From NCBI GenBank assembly GCA_017626495.1, contig JAGAIP010000004.1:62001-126000 (forward strand): a stretch of DNA of 64,000 nt, written 5' to 3'. Source of the DNA: Clostridia bacterium (GTDB lineage: Bacteria; Bacillota; Clostridia; Christensenellales; Borkfalkiaceae). Positions within the stretch are counted from its first letter, which is position 1. Each line of letters starts with the position of its first letter. The translations under genes and the position numbers were made by a program. Shown in pieces: positions 8,605 to 17,362 of the stretch. The notes under the pieces were generated by a model. The model was not told the DNA's origin, made no database searches, and saw only the letters and a list, made by a program, of their open reading frames with translations.

Positions 8605-9852
8605 ATGGATTCCTATGTCATCGAGGGTGGAAAGAAACTGTACGGGGAAGTACGCGTTCAGCGTTCCAAAAACGCCGTGCTTCCCATGCTTGCGGGCGCG
8701 CTTCTGACGGAAGATAAGATCGTTTTGCGCGAATGTCCTGCAATCACCGACGTCAAAATCATGAAATCTCTTCTCTCCGTCTTTTCCAAAACGGCGAGCG
8801 GAGAGGAAACGGTAACCATCGAGGGGGAGAGCCTTAGGGCTTCTCTCCCGTCTTATCTGTGCGCAAAGCTTCGCGCATCGTCGCTCTTTCTCGGGGCATG
8901 CCTCGCCGTATTCGGGGAAGTGGAGTTGCCTCTTCCGGGCGGATGTGCCATCGGGAAACGCCCCATCGATCTGCACTTGTCCGCGCTGCGTTCTCTCGGC
9001 GTGAGTGTGGTCGAGGGGGAAGGATTCGTCCGTTGTCGCGTAACGCGCAGACGCGGCGGAAGGGTAGTTCTGCCCTATCCGTCCGTGGGAGCGACGGAAA
9101 ATCTCCTTTTGTACAGCGTACTCTCCGAAGGGGAGACCATTCTTTCCGGCGTTGCGAGAGAGCCCGAAATCGTCGATTTCGTAAGTTTTCTCAAAAGCAT
9201 GGGCGCAAAAATAAGGGGCGCAGGGGAAAGCGAGATGGTTGTCGAGGGGGTTTCGCGTCTGCGCGGTACGGAGTATACGCCCATGTTTGACAGGATCGAA
9301 TGCGGGAGTTATCTCATCGCCTGCGCCTGTACGGGCGGAGAGATTGAAATTTTGGGCAACGGTTTGCAAAAAAAAGACCTTTTGCTCGCGAAACTTCGTC
9401 AAAACGGTTGCAAAATAGCCCTCGGAAATGATAAAATACAGATAAAAGCGAGCCGCGATAAAATGCCTTTTTCCCTTCGGACCGGACCGTATCCTGCGTT
9501 TGCGACCGATTTGCATCCCATGATGGGCACGCTCGCCGCGCTTTCGGGAGGGGAGAGCCTGCTCGTGGAGACGGTGTTTGAAAATCGGTTTTCCTATCTC
9601 ACCGAACTCGAACGCATGGGGGCGATCGTACATAGGAACGGAAATTTCGCCTTCGTCGGGGGAGGAAGATTGCATGGTGCGACCGTTCTTGCGCACGATT
9701 TGCGAGGCGGCGCGGCGCTCCTGCTCGCGGGATTGTCCGCGGAGGGTAAAACGATCGTCCTGCACCCCGAATATATCGATCGCGGATATACGCAACCTGA
9801 AATCAAATTCGCCTCGCTCGGCGCGAGGATCGAGAGGAAACCCTATGAATAA
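8605..9852 (+). CDS. murA: UDP-GlcNAc 1-carboxyvinyltransferase
   Basis: First committed enzyme of peptidoglycan synthesis (PEP transfer to UDP-GlcNAc), cytoplasmic. It has 415 residues with the two-fold EPSP-synthase-like fold. KNAVLPMLAGALL contains the Lys-Asn pair; RASSLFLGACLAVFG precedes the active-site loop LPGGCAIGKRPIDLH, where the PEP-reactive cysteine (fosfomycin target) is present. DRGYTQPEIKFASLGA matches the conserved C-terminal segment. It overlaps ftsQ by 8 bases. Confidence 0.93.
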   Translation: MDSYVIEGGKKLYGEVRVQRSKNAVLPMLAGALLTEDKIVLRECPAITDVKIMKSLLSVFSKTASGEETVTIEGESLRASLPSYLCAKLRASSLFLGACLAVFGEVELPLPGGCAIGKRPIDLHLSALRSLGVSVVEGEGFVRCRVTRRRGGRVVLPYPSVGATENLLLYSVLSEGETILSGVAREPEIVDFVSFLKSMGAKIRGAGESEMVVEGVSRLRGTEYTPMFDRIECGSYLIACACTGGEIEILGNGLQKKDLLLAKLRQNGCKIALGNDKIQIKASRDKMPFSLRTGPYPAFATDLHPMMGTLAALSGGESLLVETVFENRFSYLTELERMGAIVHRNGNFAFVGGGRLHGATVLAHDLRGGAALLLAGLSAEGKTIVLHPEYIDRGYTQPEIKFASLGARIERKPYE

Positions 9853-10666
9853 AAAAATCGTCGTCGTTTTATGTTCCGCCGTCGTCTTTTTTGCCGCGGC
9901 AGTGCTCGGATTCGGCATTTCCATGTCGGTGAACGAGTATACCGTCACGGGAACGATTTATTCCGACGAGGCAAAGGAAAACGTCGCAAAGGCGCAGGAA
10001 AGCATAAACGAAAGGCTCGGAACAAACCTTTTGTTTGTGAGCGAACAGGAGTTTTACGACGTTTTTTCCGCCTATCCGTATCTTTCCGTTCTCTCCGTCG
10101 AGAAAAAATTTCCCGATAAAGTGATCGTCACGATCGAGGAAAAAATGGAAGTGTACGCGGTTTCCTGTGCGGACGGAACGTATTGCATGGCGGACAGAGA
10201 CGGAGTGATTTTAGCGATTTCTTCCGTCAATCAGAACAACCTCGACGAACGACAAAACGTCCTTTTGGAAGGATTCTCGGTCGCGTCGCCCGTGCTCGGC
10301 GGCAAACTCGGCGAAACCGTGGCGGTAACCTTTGCAGGCAAAGAAAACAACGGGTTTTTCACGCGTTGCATTCGCGTGCTCGACGCTTTTCACGATGCGG
10401 TTGGGGGGCTGCGCGCCTGCGCGGAAAAGGTAGTCTGCGTTTCTCCCACGCTCAACGAAAAGGATGAAAACGTTACCGTACTTTCCTACGACGGCGTTTC
10501 GATCTCCATCGACCATCTCTCCTATTACGGGGAAGAAAAAGCTCTCGCCGCCGCAAGATTATTCGATTCGCTCTCCGACACGAACAAGCTGTTCGGCACG
10601 ATCAACGCGGTGGACGATTCGAGCGGAGAGTCCTATTTCAGATGTACCTACACCGCGAGGAAATAA
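9845..10666 (+). CDS. ftsQ: Cell division protein FtsQ/DivIB
   Basis: Bitopic divisome protein of 273 residues: short cytoplasmic MNKK, one helix (about residues 4-27), then an extracellular POTRA-like domain (MSVNEYTVTGTIYSDEAKENV and YPYLSVLSVEKKFPDKVIVTIEEK, the conserved stretch of the family). ATG 9845 is chosen because it places the helix at the N-terminus and overlaps the murA stop; the open frame extends further upstream inside murA. Last gene of the first dcw operon; a terminator and a new promoter follow. Confidence 0.88.
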   Translation: MNKKIVVVLCSAVVFFAAAVLGFGISMSVNEYTVTGTIYSDEAKENVAKAQESINERLGTNLLFVSEQEFYDVFSAYPYLSVLSVEKKFPDKVIVTIEEKMEVYAVSCADGTYCMADRDGVILAISSVNQNNLDERQNVLLEGFSVASPVLGGKLGETVAVTFAGKENNGFFTRCIRVLDAFHDAVGGLRACAEKVVCVSPTLNEKDENVTVLSYDGVSISIDHLSYYGEEKALAAARLFDSLSDTNKLFGTINAVDDSSGESYFRCTYTARK

Positions 10667-10683
10667 AAAGCAAAGTACTTCGG

Positions 10684-10712
10684 AAAAAACACTGTTCTGC
10701 GGTGTTTTTTTT
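10684..10712 (+). terminator. Terminator after ftsQ
   Basis: Stem AAAAAACAC / GTGTTTTTT with a nine-base loop, ending in an eight-T run. Confidence 0.85.
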
Positions 10713-10722
10713 CATGAAAGAA

Positions 10723-10751
10723 TTGACTTATTCTTTCGTTTGTGATATAAT
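10723..10751 (+). promoter_or_regulatory. Strong SigA-type promoter for ftsA-ftsZ
   Basis: TTGACT (10723-10728), 17-base spacer, TATAAT (10746-10751), about 43 bases before the ATG. It uncouples ftsA-ftsZ from the upstream mur genes. Confidence 0.85.
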
Positions 10752-10793
10752 CTGCTATGAGAAAAAACTATCGGAACGAATTTGGAGAAAAAC

Positions 10794-11957
10794 ATGAGTC
10801 ACAAGAGCGTTGCGATTCTCGACGTCAGGTCTACGGAAGTGACGGCGGCGATCGCAGAGAAAGGCGTCAATCATACATTTATTTTTCGGGGAAGTTATAC
10901 GACGGAGTATAGCGGATTCGATCAGGACGGCTTTTTCGACGAGAACGAAGTGCGGCAGACTGTGGCTACGGCGATTCGCGAAGTCGAACGCAGAAGCATG
11001 GAAAAGATCAAAGAGATCGTTGTCAGCGTTCCGAGTACGTTTTCCGAATTGCAGACGGAGCGGTTTTTAATCAGTCTTCAATCGGCGAGAAAGATCAATC
11101 AACGGGATATTACCACGCTGTATAACTGCGGCATGAAAGAGCGGTACGATTCGGGAAGAGTCATTCGCCATTCCAACATGTACTTTCTCACTTCGGACAA
11201 GCGCAGAACGATCAACCCCATCGGCATGAAGAGCGATTCTCTGGAAGGCTCTCTGTGTTACTTTATCGGTAAAGATTATTTTACTTCGTTCATGGACGAG
11301 CTCCTCTATTCGATGGGCATCAGGACGATTTCGTACATGCCCGTATCGTTTGCCGAGAGCATGTATCTCATCGCTCCCGAAACGAGGGACGGCATTGCGA
11401 TTCTTCTCGACGTGGACAGTCTGGAACACACGTTCTCCATCGTATGCGGAAACGGAATCAGTTTTCAGAAAACGGACGCGACGGGCGGAGATCATATCGT
11501 AGCCGGGGTTTACGAAAAGCTCGGATTGCCCTATTATGCGGTCAAGGAGCTGTGCTCCAAGATCAATCTTTCGGGCAGAGAAAACCCGGGCGCAGAGGTA
11601 GAAACGTATTTCGAATCCGAACTCGTGAAGATTCGCGTGGACGTTCTCAAAAACGCGGTCAAGGAAGAACTCGATCTGCTCTGTGAAAAGATCAACGGCT
11701 ATCTCGAAGAATGCAACGAACGCGCGGTCGCGCTTCGTCCCATTCTGATGACGGGAGGTGGACTGTCCTTCATCAGGGGAGCGCAGGAACACATTTCCAA
11801 CCGTCTCAACAAGGTAGTCGAAGTGCTCTCGCCGAGCCTTCCCTATTACAGCAAAGAATCTCAAAGTTCCCTGCTTTCCGTTCTCGACATGGCGCTGAAC
11901 GATAAGCAAAGGGACGGCATAGTTTATAAAATTTTGAATGGATTTGGAGGTAACTAA
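10794..11957 (+). CDS. ftsA: FtsA-like actin-fold cell division protein
   Basis: Predicted membrane tether for FtsZ. The 387-residue protein has the actin-like layout, phosphate-1-like segment VAILDVRSTEVTAAIAEKG, phosphate-2-like GIAILLDVDSLEHTFSIVCGN, and an adenosine-type motif RPILMTGGGLSFIRGAQEH. Overall similarity to typical FtsA is low, and the C-terminus (YKILNGFGGN) is short compared with the usual amphipathic helix. ATG 10794 is preferred over the TTG at 10782 because GGAG at 10784-10787 is correctly spaced. It overlaps ftsZ by one base, which supports the assignment. Confidence 0.8.
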   Translation: MSHKSVAILDVRSTEVTAAIAEKGVNHTFIFRGSYTTEYSGFDQDGFFDENEVRQTVATAIREVERRSMEKIKEIVVSVPSTFSELQTERFLISLQSARKINQRDITTLYNCGMKERYDSGRVIRHSNMYFLTSDKRRTINPIGMKSDSLEGSLCYFIGKDYFTSFMDELLYSMGIRTISYMPVSFAESMYLIAPETRDGIAILLDVDSLEHTFSIVCGNGISFQKTDATGGDHIVAGVYEKLGLPYYAVKELCSKINLSGRENPGAEVETYFESELVKIRVDVLKNAVKEELDLLCEKINGYLEECNERAVALRPILMTGGGLSFIRGAQEHISNRLNKVVEVLSPSLPYYSKESQSSLLSVLDMALNDKQRDGIVYKILNGFGGN

Positions 11958-13498
11958 TGTTCAACAATCTCAATGACGACGAAAGCGTAACCGGCGTCGC
12001 AAAAATCAAAGTCATCGGTGTCGGCGGTGCAGGCAACAACGCCGTCAACAGAATGATCGAGGCAGGCATTACCAGCGCGGAATACGTCGCAGTCAACACG
12101 GACAAGCAGATTCTCGCTTTGTCCCTCTGTGAAAATAAAATTCAGATCGGCGCTCAGATCACGAAGGGACTCGGCGCAGGCGCAGATCCCGAAATCGGTC
12201 GCGCCGCTGCCGAGGAGAGCAAGGACATTCTTGCAGACGCGATCAAGGATACCGATCTTCTCTTCATCACCGCAGGTATGGGCGGAGGTACGGGTACCGG
12301 CGCGGCTCCCGTCATCGCCAAGATGGCAAAGGACGCGAAGATCCTTACCGTTGCAGTCGTAACCGAGCCGTTCGGTTTCGAAGGCAAGAAGAGAATGGAT
12401 AACACCATCAAGGGACTTGAAAATCTCAAAAAGTACGTCGATACGCTCATCATTATTCCCAACGACAAGATTCAGACGGTCGTTCCCAAGAATACCCCGA
12501 TGAGAGAGGCTTTGCGCGTTGCGGACGAAGTATTGAAACAGGGTATCAGAGGCATTGCAGACCTCATCGTAGAACCTGCGCTCATCAACCTCGACTTTGC
12601 GGACGTCAAGACCATTCTCAAAGACAGAGGTCTCGCGCATATGGGCGTCGGCGTGGCAAAGGGCGAAAACAGAATGGTTGAGGCAGTCCGCCTCGCCGTC
12701 AACTCTCCTCTTCTCGAAACGACGATCGAAGGCGCAACGGGCGTCATCATCAACATCGTCGGCGGAAACGACCTTTCCTTCGACGAAGTCAACACGGCGG
12801 CTACCTTAGTACAGAGCGTCGTTGACGACAGCGCAAACATCATTTTCGGCGCTTGCATCAACGAGAACATCGCAGACGAAGTAGAAGTTACCGTCATTGC
12901 GACGGGATTCCCTCCCGCGTCGGACGGCGCATACTCCGCGGCTGAAAATTACAGCGCGACGAGAACGTTCGGCAAGCTGGAACCCAGATCCAGTCAGAAC
13001 GGAAACGCAGGAACGCCTACCTATACGCAACAGCAGGTAAAGCCTTCCACGCTTCCCAACATTCCTCCCAGAACGACGCCTACGCCTCAGGCAATCAGAC
13101 CTAACCCCACGGTTCCTCAAACGCCTCAGCCGTCCCGTCAGACGCAGAGCGCAAGTCCGTTCGCGTCCTTCTACAACAGAACGCAGCCCGTTCAGCAACC
13201 TCAACAGCCTCAGTACGGCTATCAACAGCCTCAACAGACGCTCTACGGCAACTATCAGCAACCTCAACAGCCTCAGCAGCCTCAATACGGTTATCAGCAG
13301 CAGTTTGCTCAGCCTCAGCATTCTCAGTACGGACAGTTCGCAGCGCAGCATCAACAGGCTCAGCAACCTCAGCAGCCTCAGTACGGTTATCAGCAACCCG
13401 TAGCTCCTCAGGACGATATTCCCGAGGAAGAGCCTGCCATCGAGAGACAGCCTTCTTCTCTTCCCACTTTCGTGCAGAGAATGAAGAAAAAGAAGTAA
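11957..13498 (+). CDS. ftsZ: Cell division GTPase FtsZ with a long Q/P/Y-rich linker
   Basis: Tubulin-like GTPase forming the Z ring. It has 513 residues, longer than the usual 350-400. The globular domain (about 1-318) has VIGVGGAGNNAVNRM, the signature GGGTGTGAAPV near residue 113, and NLDFADVKTILKDRG. An unusually long linker (about 320-495) is dominated by repeats of PQQPQYGYQQ. The extreme C-terminus SLPTFVQRMKKKK matches the conserved peptide that binds FtsA and other partners. GGAGG lies before ATG. Confidence 0.97.
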   Translation: MFNNLNDDESVTGVAKIKVIGVGGAGNNAVNRMIEAGITSAEYVAVNTDKQILALSLCENKIQIGAQITKGLGAGADPEIGRAAAEESKDILADAIKDTDLLFITAGMGGGTGTGAAPVIAKMAKDAKILTVAVVTEPFGFEGKKRMDNTIKGLENLKKYVDTLIIIPNDKIQTVVPKNTPMREALRVADEVLKQGIRGIADLIVEPALINLDFADVKTILKDRGLAHMGVGVAKGENRMVEAVRLAVNSPLLETTIEGATGVIINIVGGNDLSFDEVNTAATLVQSVVDDSANIIFGACINENIADEVEVTVIATGFPPASDGAYSAAENYSATRTFGKLEPRSSQNGNAGTPTYTQQQVKPSTLPNIPPRTTPTPQAIRPNPTVPQTPQPSRQTQSASPFASFYNRTQPVQQPQQPQYGYQQPQQTLYGNYQQPQQPQQPQYGYQQQFAQPQHSQYGQFAAQHQQAQQPQQPQYGYQQPVAPQDDIPEEEPAIERQPSSLPTFVQRMKKKK

Positions 13499-13500
13499 TC

Positions 13501-13531
13501 AAAAAACACAGGAGTCGATCCTGTGTTTTTT
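13501..13531 (+). terminator. Terminator after ftsZ
   Basis: Stem AAAAAACACAGGA / TCCTGTGTTTTTT with a short loop, directly after the ftsZ stop. Confidence 0.88.
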
Positions 13532-13567
13532 CATGCATAAACGGTCCGGGTGCGGTATCGGAAGAGC

Positions 13568-13596
13568 GGAGAGTTTCTATCGAACTCTCCTTTTTT
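13568..13596 (+). terminator. Second terminator between ftsZ and murC
   Basis: Stem GGAGAGTT / AACTCTCC, loop of seven, followed by six T. It lies 36 bases downstream of the first ftsZ terminator. Confidence 0.75.
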
Positions 13597-13633
13597 CGTC
13601 ATGACGCATTGCGTCTGTACATAAAATAATGGT

Positions 13634-14890
13634 ATGAAAACAAGTCAAGCGTATCATATCCATATTTTGGGAATCGGCGGAGTGAGCATGAGCGCCCTCG
13701 CGAAACACTATCTGCACGAGGGATATTTTGTCAGCGGAGAGGACAGGGCGGAAAACGAATATACCGCGCAACTGAAACAACTCGGCGTCGCGTTCGGACC
13801 GTGCGAAACTGCGGATAAAATCGTGGCTTCGAGCGCGATCGAAACTTTTCCGCAGACGGATATTCCCGTTTTGTCCCGCGCCGAGGCGTGGAGTGAAATC
13901 ATGTCGGATTACAAGACGACCATCGGCGTTGCCGGCAGTCACGGAAAGACGACGGCGACGGCGATGCTTGCCCATATCTTTCTCGCGTCGGGGAAGAAAT
14001 TCACCTCGCATATCGGCGGAAACGACCGCACGCTCGGCAACTATGCGAATTTCGGAAAGGACTATCTGATTTTGGAGTCGTGCGAGTACAAGAAAAATTT
14101 TCTCTCGATGATTCCCGATGTCGCGCTTCTGCTCAACGTCGATTCCGACCACATGGAATGTTATCGCGACGAGGCGGAACTCGTCGGTTGCTTTTTTTCT
14201 TTCTGTAAACAGGCGAAAACGTGCGTCGTTCCGTTCGGCATGCCGATAGACGGCGTAACGTACGGCTATAAAGCAGGGGATTACCGCGCGACGCACGTCG
14301 TCGGAAAGCGCGGAAAATATGCGTTCACGCTGTGGCACGGAGAGAATAAACTCGCCAGAATCAAACTCAACGCGGTGGGGCGTCACAACGTATGGAACGC
14401 GCTCGCGGTCAGCGCGGTGGCATGCGAGTGCGGAATTTCTCCCGAACAGATCAAAAAGGGGTTGGAGGGGTTTTTGCCCGTACACAGGCGGTTTGAAAAG
14501 CTCGGAACGTATCGCGGCGCAGAGGTGATTGCGGACTATGCGCACCATCCCTGCGAGATTGCGACTACGATCTCTGCCGCAAAGCAACGCGCGCGCGGAA
14601 AGGTCATCGTCGTCTTTCAGCCGCATACCTATTCGAGAACCAAATATTTCATGCAGGAGTTTTCCGAAGTATTGCAGGGGGCGATTCTCTATAAGACGTT
14701 CCCTGCCAGAGAGCCGTATGACGAGGAGGGCACGGCAAAGCGGCTTGCGGATCAAACGAAAAATTCCCGCTACGCAGACAGCGAACGGGAATTGATCTCT
14801 CTTCTCAAAGCGAGGGTGAGACGGCGCGATTGTATTTTGTTTTTGGGGGCAGGCGACGTCTATGAAATTGCAAAACGCATCATAACGTGA
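13634..14890 (+). CDS. murC: UDP-MurNAc--L-alanine ligase
   Basis: Cytoplasmic Mur ligase adding the first amino acid. It has 418 residues with the family's N-terminal HILGIGGVSMSALA, P-loop GVAGSHGKTTATAM near residue 97, LNVDSDHMECY, GRHNVWNALA, and the C-terminal DYAHHPCEIATTI and FQPHTYSRTKYF motifs. The first ATG has no SD; a TAAAAT box at 13622-13627 ends only six bases before it, suggesting a leaderless message. Its stop overlaps the convergent ATPase gene by 11 bases. Confidence 0.94.
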   Translation: MKTSQAYHIHILGIGGVSMSALAKHYLHEGYFVSGEDRAENEYTAQLKQLGVAFGPCETADKIVASSAIETFPQTDIPVLSRAEAWSEIMSDYKTTIGVAGSHGKTTATAMLAHIFLASGKKFTSHIGGNDRTLGNYANFGKDYLILESCEYKKNFLSMIPDVALLLNVDSDHMECYRDEAELVGCFFSFCKQAKTCVVPFGMPIDGVTYGYKAGDYRATHVVGKRGKYAFTLWHGENKLARIKLNAVGRHNVWNALAVSAVACECGISPEQIKKGLEGFLPVHRRFEKLGTYRGAEVIADYAHHPCEIATTISAAKQRARGKVIVVFQPHTYSRTKYFMQEFSEVLQGAILYKTFPAREPYDEEGTAKRLADQTKNSRYADSERELISLLKARVRRRDCILFLGAGDVYEIAKRIIT

Positions 14891-16040
14891 TCTCTTTCCC
14901 CTGCGAAACGTAGGAATAGGCGAGGTTGACGAACTGTTTTGCTCTTCTGGGGGAACGACCGCCTTTCAAGAGAGCCCAACGTTCCGCGAGCGCGTCCAGC
15001 TTGGCTCTGTCGTATTCGAGCCCCATATCGTCCGCGAGCTTGTTCACGATGTCGAGATATTCTACCTTTCCCGTCGTGGAGAAATAAACGGAAATACCGA
15101 ATCGGTCGGAAAGAGAGAGCTGTTCCTGCATTTGGTCTCCCGCGTGGACGCTGTTTTCCCGTTCGGCAAAGCTTTCGCGCACAATGTGACGGCGGTTGGA
15201 GGTCGCGACGATCATCGTGTTTTCCGCCGTCTCGGAGACGCTTCCTTCCAGAGCCGCTTTCAGCGTAGAGATGCTCGGGTCGTTCTCTTCGAGAGACAGA
15301 TCGTCGATAAAGATGATGAATTTGAGGGGGATATTCACGAGCGTCCGTTTGAGATGGTTGAGTGCGTTCAGATCCTCTTTGGGCAATTCGACGAGGCGCA
15401 AACCGCGTTCGGCGTATTTGTTCAGCATGGCGTGAATGGTGGAGGATTTTCCCGTTCCTCTGTCGCCGTACAACAGCATGTTCGAGAAGGGGAAACCGTC
15501 GAGGAAGGAAATGAGATTGTCCTCGATGGTTTTCTTTTCGTAGGCGTAGCCTTTCAGATCGTATGCCGTGATTTTTGAGGGCGAGCAGACGGGAACGAGC
15601 TGTTTTTCATAGCGGAATGCCCTGTAAAAGAGGAACTTTCCGTAACCGCCTTTCAGATAGAGCGCGGACAGCGCGTCTATCGTCTCGTCGTTGCCCCAGT
15701 CGCCCGTAAACGGACGGTGAGATTCCTCCCTCCCGAAATAGTGACTTTGCGGTTCGGAAAAGAGAGCGTCGTGCAAGAGCGTCAAGTCTCTCATCATTCC
15801 GTTTCTGAGGAAAGGAGAGAGCGTTTCGTTTGCGGACGCGGAAACGGAAAATGCGTTTTCGTCTTCTAAAACGAGGCGTTCTACGAAGGATGTCAAATCG
15901 TCCTGTGCGCCGAAGAGATAGACCTCGCGCAGAAAGAGCGCAAAATTTTCTTCCGTCTTGTCCGAAAGATAGGTCAGGTATGACGATACGACGGGGTGTT
16001 CCCCGATTTTTTTCAAAATGGTAAGTACGGGCTTTTGCAT
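14880..16040 (-). CDS. ATP-binding protein of the DUF815-type AAA family
   Basis: 386 residues from ATG at 16040 (SD AAGGAAA upstream); the open frame runs further but without an SD. A Walker A GDRGTGKSS near residue 215, Walker B-like FIIFIDDLSLEEND, an arginine-rich sensor region (SLSDRFGISVYF) and the closing RAKQFVNLAYSYV are as in uncharacterised DUF815 ATPases of Firmicutes. The N-terminal 190 residues lack a clear domain. No substrate is known. Convergent with murC. Confidence 0.8.
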   Translation of the reverse strand: MQKPVLTILKKIGEHPVVSSYLTYLSDKTEENFALFLREVYLFGAQDDLTSFVERLVLEDENAFSVSASANETLSPFLRNGMMRDLTLLHDALFSEPQSHYFGREESHRPFTGDWGNDETIDALSALYLKGGYGKFLFYRAFRYEKQLVPVCSPSKITAYDLKGYAYEKKTIEDNLISFLDGFPFSNMLLYGDRGTGKSSTIHAMLNKYAERGLRLVELPKEDLNALNHLKRTLVNIPLKFIIFIDDLSLEENDPSISTLKAALEGSVSETAENTMIVATSNRRHIVRESFAERENSVHAGDQMQEQLSLSDRFGISVYFSTTGKVEYLDIVNKLADDMGLEYDRAKLDALAERWALLKGGRSPRRAKQFVNLAYSYVSQGKEITL

Positions 16041-16066
16041 AGCGTTTCCTTTTCGTTTTTTATTCA

Positions 16067-16094
16067 TTATAGTGATTGAATCGGAAAAAGGCAA
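16067..16094 (-). promoter_or_regulatory. Promoter for the DUF815-type ATPase
   Basis: Minus strand TTGCCT (16089-16094), 16-base spacer, TATAAT (16067-16072), about 27 bases before the start codon. Confidence 0.65.
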
Positions 16095-16133
16095 GAAAAA
16101 ATAAAAATATTTTCAGAACATTTCGCTACTTGC

Positions 16134-16162
16134 TTGACTATTTATGAATAGAGTAATATAAT
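16134..16162 (+). promoter_or_regulatory. Promoter for ilvC
   Basis: TTGACT (16134-16139), 17-base spacer, TATAAT (16157-16162). The remaining leader of about 55 bases is too short for a T-box or branched-chain attenuator. Confidence 0.85.
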
Positions 16163-16211
16163 AGTCGCAAAGTTTTTCATCGGAAAAATAAATCATCGAG
16201 AAAACAAATAG

Positions 16212-17246
<1,035 letters not shown>

Positions 17247-17263
17247 TTCCCCTTTTCAGAAAG

Positions 17264-17287
17264 AAAGCACCTCGCAAGAGGTGCTTT
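17264..17287 (+). terminator. Terminator after ilvC
   Basis: Stem AAAGCACCTC / GAGGTGCTTT with loop GCAA, then TGATTTTG. Confidence 0.8.
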
Positions 17288-17318
17288 TGATTTTGATGCG
17301 GAATTTACGCTCAAACTA

Positions 17319-17347
17319 TTGCCTTTTTGTAAGGAAAATGGTATAAT
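17319..17347 (+). promoter_or_regulatory. Promoter for the ftsK operon
   Basis: TTGCCT (17319-17324), 17-base spacer, TATAAT (17342-17347), ending only 15 bases before the ftsK ATG. Confidence 0.75.
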
Positions 17348-17362
17348 GAACAATAAAGAAAA

